64,000 nucleotides of DNA from Rhyacichthys aspro. Lineage: Eukaryota > Chordata > Actinopteri > Gobiiformes > Rhyacichthyidae. Position 1 is the first letter of the stretch, and every line of letters starts with the position of its first letter. Below the pieces are notes generated by a model, which did not search any database, was not told the DNA's origin, and saw only the letters and a program-made list of their open reading frames with translations. Position numbers and translations under genes: made by a program. This document shows positions 36,561-47,866 of this stretch, piece after piece. The DNA is taken from positions 13,213,330 to 13,277,329 of the forward strand of contig CM072154.1 of NCBI GenBank assembly GCA_036850595.1, read 5' to 3'.

Positions 36561-39500
36561 TGCTACTTTAAAATCACAGACTCATCTAATTTCAACAGTT
36601 TCCATAGTTAAAAGTAAACACATTTACGTTTCTAAAGTAGATTTCGTGTGGGTGTCAAAGGTAGAATGAAATATAAGATGAGGACGTGTGTGACCTAAGA
36701 CTTCACCTGCCAGACAGATTGTTTACAGCCAACACCGGAGACAGCGTTCAGGTGGTTATTACAGTTCATGACATCAGCAGAGTACAAAAAAATTCACTCA
36801 TTGACCTGAATTGTACCTGAAGTTTTGTGCATATTGAAATTCCTAAATCATTCTCAATCAAAAGGCTTTCTGCTGTTATGGGTTCCAATCGTGCAGCAGG
36901 GAATGATACAAAGATAACATGATTGAAAGGCTCTTTGGACTTCAAAACACTTTTTTCACCAGCATTATGGGATACATATCAAAGTTAGAAGTACTTTTCA
37001 GGGATCTTTTTACTACTTCACTCCAGGTAGAAAGGTGAGGGTGTTTCCACATCTTGGCAAAGCATGAGTGAAGAGAGAAGGAGAGAAGATTAATGATATA
37101 ATAGCTTTGACCATGCGGTTTAGCTATTTAAGAACTGGCAGCATCAGTTCAAATTGTTTCATGGCTTTCTGCAACGATACATTTAGGTGCGTGTCTGGAC
37201 AGGTTACAAGATGCTAGTGGAGAGAGTACACTGCAACTCCTTTCTGAACTGAAAAATGTTTGGAAGCTATGACACCATCAGTCAAGTACATTGCGGATTG
37301 TTTACTTCTGAGCGGCTCTGTTTAAAGTATCAGTAAATAAAAATAGAGAAAAAGATGTACAGCTGTATTCTGAGTTCCTCCCTGTTTATGAATGCTTCTG
37401 TGCACGGAGAAGAGAAGAAGAGGTCGTGTGCTTCCTCAGTGGAAGGACTGTCGGGTTACGGACCCAGCTGACTGTCGTGGCGCTGGATGGATATCAGTGA
37501 TATTTCCAAAGCGTCTCCAAGTCGCGCAAGGTTGTAGTGAGTTTGTTGTTTTTGTTCAAAACATCCCGTGTCAGGACGCCCGAGGATTACTGTAAGCTGG
37601 AGCTCAGGTGACGTCTTCTGAAGGGAGTGTAAGGTATGAGGGCCTTCCTTAGACCTGCTCCGAGGTAAAACTATCATATGGGGCACTTAGATTGTTTAAA
37701 GATACATCAAAGGCAGCCATCGAACTTCTTATTATGTACTTTTATCAGATGCATTACCCTTTCGTGATTACATATTTGGAAAGCTTTTAAGCAGCCAGGT
37801 ATGTTCATTCAGAAAGTCCCCCCCAGTCAGTTGATCCAGCCTGTGTTTTCTGTGATTACCCTAAAGCCTCTGACAATGCAAGAAGAAGCTTTTTGACCAC
37901 TGTGTTTACCTGTGAAATCAGATGGGAAGTCTGATAGACCTCTCTCTTTTGCAGGGAGTGGATTTTGTCAGCTCCATATCTCCAGCTTCCATCGCAGACT
38001 TCCCAAATAGCACGCTGTTTTAAGAGAGTGCATGAATGAACTCCGGGTCCCATACAGTATCTCTGGAATCACATAAAGACAACCTTGTGCTCTGCAATTT
38101 TACTGTGCAGCGCTCAGGTGCTTGTGCATGTCTGAACCAGAGGAAAAACAAAAGTATGACTGACATAATCATGTGTGAGAAGATTTATGGCCAGAGAGAA
38201 CGGGGAGCGGGAAGAAACTAGAGAGCACATTTTCTCACTCCTCCTCCGCCGTCAAAATTATTGTCTTTAGTTGTGTCCACTTGTTTGGGAGAATTGTTGG
38301 GAGCTGCTGAAATGGAGCAGAGAGGCTTGGGTTAATGAAAGCTTTGTGGAAGTATGTTTTAACAACTCTTTTACTGCGAAATTTCCCACCCTTATTCACA
38401 CCGGCCTTCAATGAAAACAGCAGAAGTACATGACTTAAATTGAGTGATTTGCAACAGACTGATCAGAAGTTTATTATGTTTTTATGATCATGAGATGAAA
38501 AGCTTTTATAATGGAGAAGTGGTGTGCATTCATTAATGATAAAACACAAAACAAGCTGAGTCACGCCTAAATATGTTTAAAAGACTGATTGTTGGGGTTA
38601 ATTACTGGCTGGAGCGTGGAGCTGTGTTGCCCTGATGTAACAGGTCACAGAGGTAGATTTTGGGAAGCGGTGGCAGGCCTCCAGCAATAACACAGGGAGC
38701 GAGCCAGACTACCATAAATCTGCCAATATCCAACCACACCACAGGTGATAGGCCATGTGTTTGTGTGTCTCTGAATACATGTGTGTTTCTTATAAACAAA
38801 ACACCAAAGGGTAATGTAACCCCACTTCAGAGCAACATGGATATTACACCCCTGAACATCTTGGCATGGGCCTGCTCCTGTTTATAGAGAAACAACACTA
38901 AGAGTATAATTAGCATCCCAGTGATCCTTCAGGGTGTCTGAGTTAGGCTTCTCTATCAAAGGAGGTGGTGTTTTGTGCTGGTGACTCAATGGAGATGAAG
39001 CCACTGTGGCCTGTGATGGTGTCCTGCACCTGACGGGTTACACTGCAGGTGGATTCTCTGGATCACACTGTGCTGTGTATGTTAGCATCAAAGCTTTGGG
39101 AATGCAAAGCTGAATAAGCCATGTAAGGAGGACCCATTGGACTTACAGAAGGTTTGCACACACAGGAGGAGCAATAGTAAACTATGGAGTTAGACGCTGA
39201 CAAGGAAGGTTTTGAAATGTTAGTGTTTTGCTTTTTCTCATCAAATCCTGCAAGAAAAATGCAGACTGATTTATCAGATACATTTGCAGTTGGTAGTCAC
39301 ACATTTCAGAGGCTTAAAGATGGCCAGTTCTGACACAACAGTGTATTTTTGCATGATTTGTGTTTTTAATTGAACAGTTCCATTTTCTGAAGGGCCTTTT
39401 GTGTCTGTACAACATTCAACAACCCCCTCAAATGTTTTCTGAATAGACAATGGGACATCACAGGGAGAGTTATGTACTACAGCCAAAGTACTAGTCAAGA

Positions 39501-41580
39501 AGTTAGAAACAGACCCTTGGTTACTGTAACATGTCTAACTAATACTTGAGCCATAAGACATAAGTTAGTAACATAAGTCATTTTTACCTTCCAATTTTTG
39601 TCTGATAACAAAACAATTTATGATTTACAATTGTCATGTGATAATTCATTGGGTGGGTAATGATTGTTTCTAAGTTCTAAGTTTCTAAAGCTTTTTATTC
39701 AGCTTGTTCTAAGTGTGCCTTTTGTAGGTGAATATGACAAAAGCTGAAAGGAACGGCGATACAAAGACTAACTCCCTTTTCTTTATACGTGCTAGGTTAT
39801 CACTTCCAATGACACATAATACCCCTAATCTATTGTAAAGTAAACCTGAATTCTCCTGTGTCTGAGCTTTGTCAACAGACAGCAAGAAAAAAAAGGCTTG
39901 CAATGAGGAAAAAAAAAAGGCCACGTGGAAATCCAGAGCACAGGTGTAAATTTTACAGTCGGCACATTTGTCAATCCAAGGAGATTATTGGGAGCAAGTT
40001 TTCCGTCAGCACCTCAGGCCCGTCTCTTCACACCACTTCCAGGCCGATGAGAGTGGAATCCGTAACGACTGTGGGCTTTAGCATCGTTAACATTTCCCTG
40101 ACACGTCGACCTGCCTCTCTTGGAGACTGGCCTGCATTTTCTTGGGCCGCGGCGGAGTTGTTGTAGCAACTAGCGGCATAGGAGTGAATGAAGCAGATGT
40201 GCGAGTCATCTATCACCTGACAGCTCCCACTCCCCCGACTGAGCAAGTCATCAGCGTGACAGTCTGCCCGAGCAGTCTCATCAATTACACCGGTACCCTA
40301 GCATTAGAGCACAAACACATTCAGCTACTTCCAGTCTGCAAGCTGGGCCCTCAATTAAGCCTGAAGAACTTTCCCCTTTCAAAGGACGTCTCTTTTTATG
40401 CCACAGACTGCCATTAGTCATAGTTAATTTGTAGTTTACGTTTGAGCAAATCTTATCGACAATGAGTTTTCTTTCCCATACTTTATCTGTGTAATGTAAA
40501 TGAATGTAACTGAGCAGGTAATAATGAACTGAAATCACAATTTTTCTGTAGTTAATTGGTTTCTGTATTCCATCAGTAGTAGTCATGAAATGTAGCAAAC
40601 AGATGAACACAGACAACAGTTTCTCTCTTGTACAATATACAACTATGGCAGTGACAACAGGGGCCAACATACACAAATATTAGCTTTTTTCACAAAGATT
40701 AAAATCAGGGAAACTTTCGAACAAGGAATATGCAAAAACATAAATAAGACATTCATATAAAAATAGGCTTTTACAAAATATACTCTATTAACTAAAATTT
40801 ACCAAAAGTGGTAAATGTGCCTGTGTTTTTGATCAGTGAAGGCCTGTGTTAAGCTAAATCAGCTTGAAGTGAGCAATGTCATTGAAGACGATCAGCAGAG
40901 CGAACAGCCTTCTACCTCAACAAGTGAGATTCTCTAGACTAGCAGCAAACAGAGGGAAGACAAACTCATGACAAGGTCAGAAGGTCAAGTAGCCTACACC
41001 ATTTTCGACTAGAACATTTTTCTACAGCACAGTAACATTATTCCAGGCAGGTTCAAATCCAGTGTGTGGAGTTTAAATTGCTTAAATAAGCTAGAAACCT
41101 CCCAGCATTTAGTTCTCCATGATGGACAAAATCAGTAGTTCTTTTATAGAATAAATTAAGATTAATTATTTTAATTCTCTAAATATAGTCTGTTAAATAT
41201 TCCAACTGTCTGTGTTATGCCATCTGTGCACAGGAGGTGACTACAGCAGCTGGCACCGCCTGGACATCACATCCGCTATAATTCATTTGAAATGGCAGAG
41301 TGATGGGTAACAATAGTTTATGTCCATATAGCTTAACATGCTTCTGTGACTCACATTGTGGCCACCAGTCGTCAGTTGTTACTTTGTGGTGCTTTCTTCC
41401 AACACAGTCCACATCCACAGAGATGGGTAAAGAGCTTTCTGTGCAAAAAAGTCACGGTGCCCCATCTTTGTTCAGTAGTTCCTCATTGCATACCAGCCGA
41501 AAAGACCTGTCCTCCAATATTTTTGAAGATTTCCAGTTTCAAAACAAATGCCCCCACATGTTTTTCACAAATAAATACCC

Positions 41581-44500
41581 TCACTTGCACGTGTACACCT
41601 CTGTCCTCTCGCTGCAGGTGTTGCACTTGACATAGCAGCACCACAAAAACTTGCAGTTGCATTGCCACACGCGTGAGTACTGATGTGTGTTATATCCACG
41701 CCCGCAACACATCAAGTCGCAGCCGCTGATGTGCTGCATCATAGTCTTGTTACACACCCTGCCCTGCGTCCCCAGGCTCCCCGTCACTGGGTCCGCTTCA
41801 CAGTAGTTCGGCGACTTGTCTATGTACACTAGGTCTGTATCCATGGGCTTGCGGTAAGAGTAAGGCTTTTTGATCTTGAGGAATTTAGGGCGCTTGTTGC
41901 GGCTAGCTTTGACCGGTTCCACGTGCACCGCATGGGCATATTTCTCCTTGAGAATGTAACCAAGCTCGCGGAACTTGGGAAGTGTAGTCCAGCAGGTTTT
42001 TGTTGTGCATGAGCCTGAAACGCCATGACACTTGCATTCCAGTCGCATATTCTTCTCCAGGACCTGAAAACACAAAAACAACTTTTCATTAAAACACTGA
42101 CACCTGTAAAAACATGGTAATGATAATAAGCCGTGGTAATGATAATAAGCCATAATAACAGGCTTTAGATGATAAATAATGATTAATGTTCTCGGATTAC
42201 TAAATTGACCAAGATCACAGCAAACGCACTAATCTATTACACTTCAACTCAAGCGTTGTGTAAGTGTGCAACTTAAGAGCAATGTGGCTGTCAAATGCTA
42301 ACTACTGTATGGTTTGGGATTAAACGCAGCCCCACCACATAGCCGTGTGATACTGTACACACAGAAGCCAAAATAATGTATCAGATTTCAGGCTGTGTGT
42401 ATGTAGTCACACACAACACACAAATGTCAAGAGTGACTGTACAAGGCGTCGAGTGACTAGGATTACCACTAAACCCTGAACCGATGACAATGAGAAGTGC
42501 CACTGACTGAAAATGGAATTTATGTGGGCAAAAAGGTCAAATGCAGTTTCTCTTTTTTAAATAATGGGTATTCAACGTGTCACGCAATCTCTCTCTTTAT
42601 GTAGATGTTACTATGAAGATTTAATTTGAGTATTTTAAATAAAACACAAACTAGAAGCAAAAACAACACAAAAACAACAACTTTTTTTCTTGGAAAGCCA
42701 CTTGTGCTTGGCGTAAATCCCGTATCCATCAGTTGTTCTGTGACCAACACTTGTGACAGCCTTTGTCTGGATGTCTTCGACCACAGAGCTGTGAGCAGCT
42801 TAGGCTCGGTGTCACTGCTTTTGATTTGCATAAATAAAGGATGGGAACCCTTTATGAGAAGAAGCAGCAAGAAAGAAAGAAAAAATGTGTAATATCTTTA
42901 AATCCTTAAGCATCTTTTAAATGTGTAGTTGAACCAGTTAGAATTAGAGTCACATAAAGAAATCTGTTTGAAAAGACTTTTCAGCTGCTGTGGACACAGA
43001 CGTGTTGGTTGTGAGAATTAGGGGTTGTTTGGCACAGGGAGAAAAACAACAGAGAGAGGATACAAGTTAACTCGGGGAAAGAAGCTTCTTAGTTCTTCAC
43101 TAGCTCTGGCTTCACTTTTCATGCTGGACAAATTATTCAATTCAATCTTAAACTTACTGACTACTTACTGGACTCTGTGGAGAGCCAAAAATGCATTATG
43201 AACTTTTTATTTAGTTATTAGTGGTGAACTGGAATACTTTTATCCATCAACATCATTTTTATTATATATCTTTGTCTTTGATTGTCTGTTAAATATCAAT
43301 AATGTAACCATTTGCACCGTTCCACTGGTGCAAAGCATAAAGGAAGCTGACTAATGCCTTTTTGTTTGTGTTTTGGTTCCAGTGATCTGGGTTGTAATCA
43401 AACCCTGTTCTCTAAAGCAGCCTATTGTTGCTTGTTTCATCTTTGCCTACAGATTTGCCCAGATTTTTGCAAAGTCATAACACAGCATGGCAGCAACACT
43501 ACAAAAACTAGATTTACATTGAGCGGAACACATCCCTTATTTCCCCCAATTGGAACACTAAATAACTTGAATTGATAAAGACATGATGCTCACCTTTCGT
43601 CCAACCTCATTATTGTGAAGGTTCATAAGTGTCCTTGCATTCTGTTTGACTTCTCGAGCGTCGATAAACACTTTGGAGAAGCCTAGGCCGTAGCTGACGT
43701 CAGCAGAGCAGCCTCCCCACTTCCAGCCCTGGTCTTTACTGTAGAAACCTTGCTTCTCCTTGTCACAGCTACAGTCACTCAGATTACCCTGTGTGCACGC
43801 TGCCGTAATGGCATGGGCCACTCCTGCGGCGATGATGGCGTAGGTAAATGCAGCCTCTTTACTACCTACAGAGGGGACAAGGTAGAAACAGATTCAGCAT
43901 TGTGTAATTACATACACAAAGACATACAAAAATGACAGAAAATTGAAAATGGACTAATTATTAACTGTATGTGTGCACAGATCATAGTTGTACTAATATA
44001 TCCTACACAGGCTGCTGTGTTTTAAAACCTGACCTGGTAAATGTCCTACTCCTGAACCAAAATGGCGGCTGGCAGTATAGTCAACAAAGCAGCATGAATA
44101 AGAGGGTTGTCGAGGAGGAAGAGCTATTGATCGGCTCACTTTCTGTGTATGCTCATAAGGGGCTGACATCAGAATATTCAATCTGCTGTTATCTCTAACA
44201 AATCATTTACACACAAGGAAATAATGACGCAAAACTTAAGGTTAATCTGTCCGGATTCATAGACAGATTAATGTTTTAGAGTTAAATATTCTATTGGCTG
44301 TAATGCAGTTGTTGGTATTAGTATTACTATTAGATAATTGTACACAAGATTATTTTAGGATTATGGACTAAAGATATACAGTATCTACTTCTTTATATCT
44401 AAGATTTATTATCAGGCAAACGGGAAACAGCTGATTACAATATCTGTCATATCTAAGTGTAAATAAACTCCTTCAGCCTCTGTTTGTTCAAAACAAACAT

Positions 44501-46951
44501 CATAGCCTCTTCCTTGTGCCTCTCAGTTCACTATCATAATGTGCCATGTTTTTTGATAAACAGCATGGAGGTGTGCTCTTGCTATTGGAAAAAAAAAATC
44601 ATATTGAGGCATCAATTATGTGGACATTTTTATAGGCAGTGGGCTCCGGGCCAAAAATGAAGGTGTGTCTGTGCAGTCAGTGAGTTTTGACTACACTGTT
44701 GTTAATTTTTCCCCTGCAGTTCTGAGTGCATGAGTTCACCACAAGAGATGGTATGAATTCTTCAGAACCTTGTAATGAGAGGTGGAAGCTATATAAAAGA
44801 GAGCAGACTAAGAGATCAAGACTTGAGCTAGGAGTGCCAGGTGATTAGTCTACTGCCACTTTTGTTTTCTCCTTCATCTCTTTAGCCTCTTAATATGGAC
44901 TTTGTCTCGATAAGTTAAATGTAAATACACAGTTCAAGAGCAAACACGGCTCAGGTAAAAATACTAGACTAAATGGCTCTACAGTGATACACCTCGCATT
45001 AAGATGGTGCCATTTCATTGGCTATCCCCCCTTCAGTTTAAGAACAATTGCTCCTCAGCTCCGCTCTAGCCTAAGCGTCAACAATGGCATTCATTTACTT
45101 GCATTCGCCTTATGCACTAATCTGATCAGTGAAACCAATCTATTAGGTATGGCTGTCCAAACCATGTACTTCAACTTTTCACTTAGAAACACAAACCAAA
45201 AACTTTGATGGACTAAAAACACTTAAAGGGATAGAATGTTGAACACTGCTGCTTTTGTTTCGAAAGCATAAGAAATCATCCTTGTTCTCAAACGGCAAAA
45301 GAAGCAGCAAAATGGCCACAAACAGCTGGGCTAAAGTTTTACCCATTGTGTTAAAAGTCTATTCACCTCTTTTATGCCTTTTTCCATGTCCTGTCTATGA
45401 AAACTGTGAAAAATTCAACCTGTACTCTCAACCTCACATCATATCATACAAGCCAAAAAACAACCATTTTCAGCATCCACTGAAGTGAATTATTTCTGTG
45501 CCAAAGGATCAATTTGTATTCATTTGTCTTTATTTAGTATGTTCACTTCTTGTTCCCCTCTTAGCTTTTCCCAACTGTAACTTATACCCGTGGTAAGATC
45601 TACATCCTTACAGTGGGAGCCACGGCACCCATCACTAGACAGGATAAAGACCAGTGAAAATGTGTCTCCAGAGACTGTGGCGGCCTGAAAAGAAAAGCTG
45701 CCAACATTCACAGGAGCTTTGTTAGCGTGCTGGCTTCAGATGCCTTTTATACATGGCTCACTCAATGAAAACTCAGAAGCAAAACTAGGCCTGATGTAAA
45801 TGACACTAGCTCTTTATGGGATGCACTTTATTCTTAAGATGCAGCAATGAGTGTTTGTTTAGAGTGAGGTAAATACAATTTGTAGGAAAAAACAAGTGGA
45901 TGTAAAAGGTATATTTTTTTTTCGCAAAAGTGGAAAATTATACAAACAAAATAAGCAATTAATTAAGTTCTAAATGAGGACTGCTTAATTGCAATGCCAG
46001 GAGTATTAATTTTGGAAATAACTAATGAGCAAAGGGTAAAAAGCGTGCGCACTTTACGCATATAATTTTACGCACAAAGCTGCGAGGAGACTAAATGTTA
46101 ATACTGTTTAGTTTACTTGACTTTTGCAGTTAAAAACACATTGGAAAGTGGTTACTACACTGCTATATGTAAAAATGTCTGGAGCTGAAACTCTGACAGG
46201 CAACATACCCACTTTCAACTCTTTGCCGAAGACTGTCCTCTCTCCAAGCGCAGAGCAGTTCCAGCGGCCGTTTTTGAACTGAAACTGACACTCGTTGATG
46301 CCCATTTGGACTCCCTCTCCGATGACGATAATGGCATCGGGGCGACTTTGGCAGATTATCCGTTGTCTGGGGGCCAAACCGGGGATCTTGTTACAGATTA
46401 TACTCGCACCTAGGGCCACCACCGATGAGAAGCCACTGTGAATGGAAGATGGATGTAACTGAGAAAAAGTACCCTCTGGTTTCTCACCTGCCAAGTCGTT
46501 TTTTTTGTTTTTGTTTAATTTAATAGACAGAATCTACCCGACTTTTTAAAATGTATGTATGTTGTTTGGAAAAGAAAATCATTGTTATGTTGCAATATAA
46601 CAGACCACTGCTGGAATTCACCACTATCATTATTATTGGGCTATTTTTCCAGAAAACAGGTGTGCACTTCACTGCCACAAGTTATTTTCCGCTTTGGGCT
46701 CAACTACATTTGAGGTTTCATATCAAATGTTTTTATTCTGAGACTTTACAAATAGATTAAGCAAAGTGACAAGCACACAGTGTCCACGAACTTCGTCTAA
46801 AACAAGGTCCTCACTTATTTGTAGAAAGTCAAATCAGTATTAACTCCGATAATTGTTGCATTCAAATAAGCGAAACTCACCCAATTTTTAAATAAACAAT
46901 CCCCAGACAAAGTAAAACTCTTAAAATCCAACGTCGCGTTTTCCGACTCAT
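41581..46951 (-). CDS. wnt7a: Wnt7a secreted signalling protein (four exons)
   Basis: A secreted lipid-modified ligand of Frizzled receptors; Wnt7 proteins also signal through the Reck/Gpr124 complex in brain vessels. Exons on the minus strand: 46951-46881, 46435-46209, 43865-43594 and 42063-41581. They give 1,053 nt (350 residues; human has 349), with joins in phases 2, 1 and 0. Residues 1 to about 28 form a basic then hydrophobic leader. All 24 expected cysteines are present. The acylated serine lies in CHGVSGSC (Ser206), and NLS and NKT glycosylation sequons remain. ASRNKRP, KPMDTDLVYI and DPVTGS match Wnt7a rather than Wnt7b, and the convergent fbln2 neighbour agrees. Oddities are CKFLWCC, where most Wnts have CKFHWCC (Leu330), and a one-residue insertion near MMQHISGCD. 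Which teleost duplicate this is (wnt7aa or wnt7ab) cannot be settled here. Confidence 0.96.
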
Positions 46952-47220
46952 TGCGGCCCCGATATGTCGAGCTGATGAGTAACTCGCTTATTCTCCGATC
47001 GATCCCAGCCCAGGTAAGTCCACGGAACAGGCAATCCTAATTCACATACGCACGGTGGAAGTTTGTTTTTCACTGAACCGTCCGGACTGCGTGTCTCCGT
47101 GTGCGCGGCCCCCTTCCAGAGGGCCTTCTTGTCATCGCGAGGGTGTCACAGGTGAACCCTGGGGCTTGTGAGAAGCGCGGTTATCTGTGTCTCCCAGTTC
47201 CTCTGCTACCCGCAGGTCTC

Positions 47221-47232
47221 GCATATATATCT
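47221..47232 (-). promoter_or_regulatory. TATA-like box upstream of wnt7a
   Basis: On the minus strand the sequence reads GATATATATGC, about 270 bases before the wnt7a start codon, inside a less AT-rich patch. Position and orientation suit a wnt7a promoter with a 5' UTR of about 240 bases. No transcript start is available to confirm it. Confidence 0.3.
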
Positions 47233-47716
47233 GGCTCATCTATCTGGGGCGTGTTCACAGGAGACAAGCATGGGGCCCTGCTTAAGAATCCCGCCAGGGC
47301 TGAATCACTGTGCACGGACTCTGACTCACTCTTCTGCACATTCACCTTGACTGATTGAGGGGGGCTTTTAATTAGTACGTCCTGTGTGAGTTTAAATTAA
47401 GTTATAACCAGTTTAACATTAGTGAGCTTAGCCACGACCCTCACAATTCTCTATAGAGTCAGGACTGCTAATAAACAGTTAACCAAAATGTGCCCTGTTA
47501 ATGTCAGGAGGATTTAGTGCCCCAAATGAATAGACTTTCTTTTGACACGAAAATAGCTCAGTCATAACCTAGTGCTTTGCTCCACGAGTAACACATAATT
47601 AAACCACTCACTTTTAACGACGTCTTTATCTTGAAAAAACAACACTTTATTGCAGTTTATGAAGGAGTAAAACCACATTTGTTCTGCTAACATCTGACCG
47701 TCAAGCCTTTACAATG

Positions 47717-47730
47717 GCGACATCTAGTGG
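47717..47730 (-). promoter_or_regulatory. CTCF-like motif between wnt7a and fbxw12
   Basis: The minus strand reads CCACTAGATGTCGC, close to the core CTCF pattern CCASYAGRKGGC (one mismatch). It lies 137 bases before the fbxw12 start. A short motif alone is weak evidence for binding. Confidence 0.35.
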
Positions 47731-47866
47731 CTGTTGGAATCGCTTACACGCTGAACACCAAAACAAATGTCCTTGTATGATTTCCGTAGTCGCCATAGCG
47801 CGGTGTTGGTTTCCTTTTTACGCACGGGTATCTTTGACAGTTTGAGAAGTATACACTGATGGTAAT

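Larger units (their letters stand above)
22112..41580. other. Intergenic region between fbln2 and wnt7a
   Basis: About 19.5 kb between two convergent genes. No open frame here has a recognisable domain or a coherent splice context. It contains an A-run (23694-23719), simple repeats near 28550-28660, a repeat split by a DNA transposon (30926-31703) and a possible MITE (36182-36560). Some less AT-rich stretches, such as 32130-32560, could be conserved regulatory DNA, but conservation cannot be judged from one sequence. The 3' UTR of wnt7a should occupy the right edge; its end was not located. Confidence 0.6.
46952..47866. other. Divergent intergenic region, wnt7a / fbxw12
   Basis: About 0.9 kb between two head-to-head start codons, so both promoters and 5' UTRs lie here. 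It is less AT-rich than the surroundings at 46900-47350. It contains the TATA-like box of wnt7a and a CTCF-like motif at 47717-47730. Confidence 0.6.

Noticed and set aside
39858..40417. Overlapping open frames of about 90-100 codons between fbln2 and wnt7a
   Set aside because: Frames on both strands are open because the region is less AT-rich. No domain or conserved motif was recognised.
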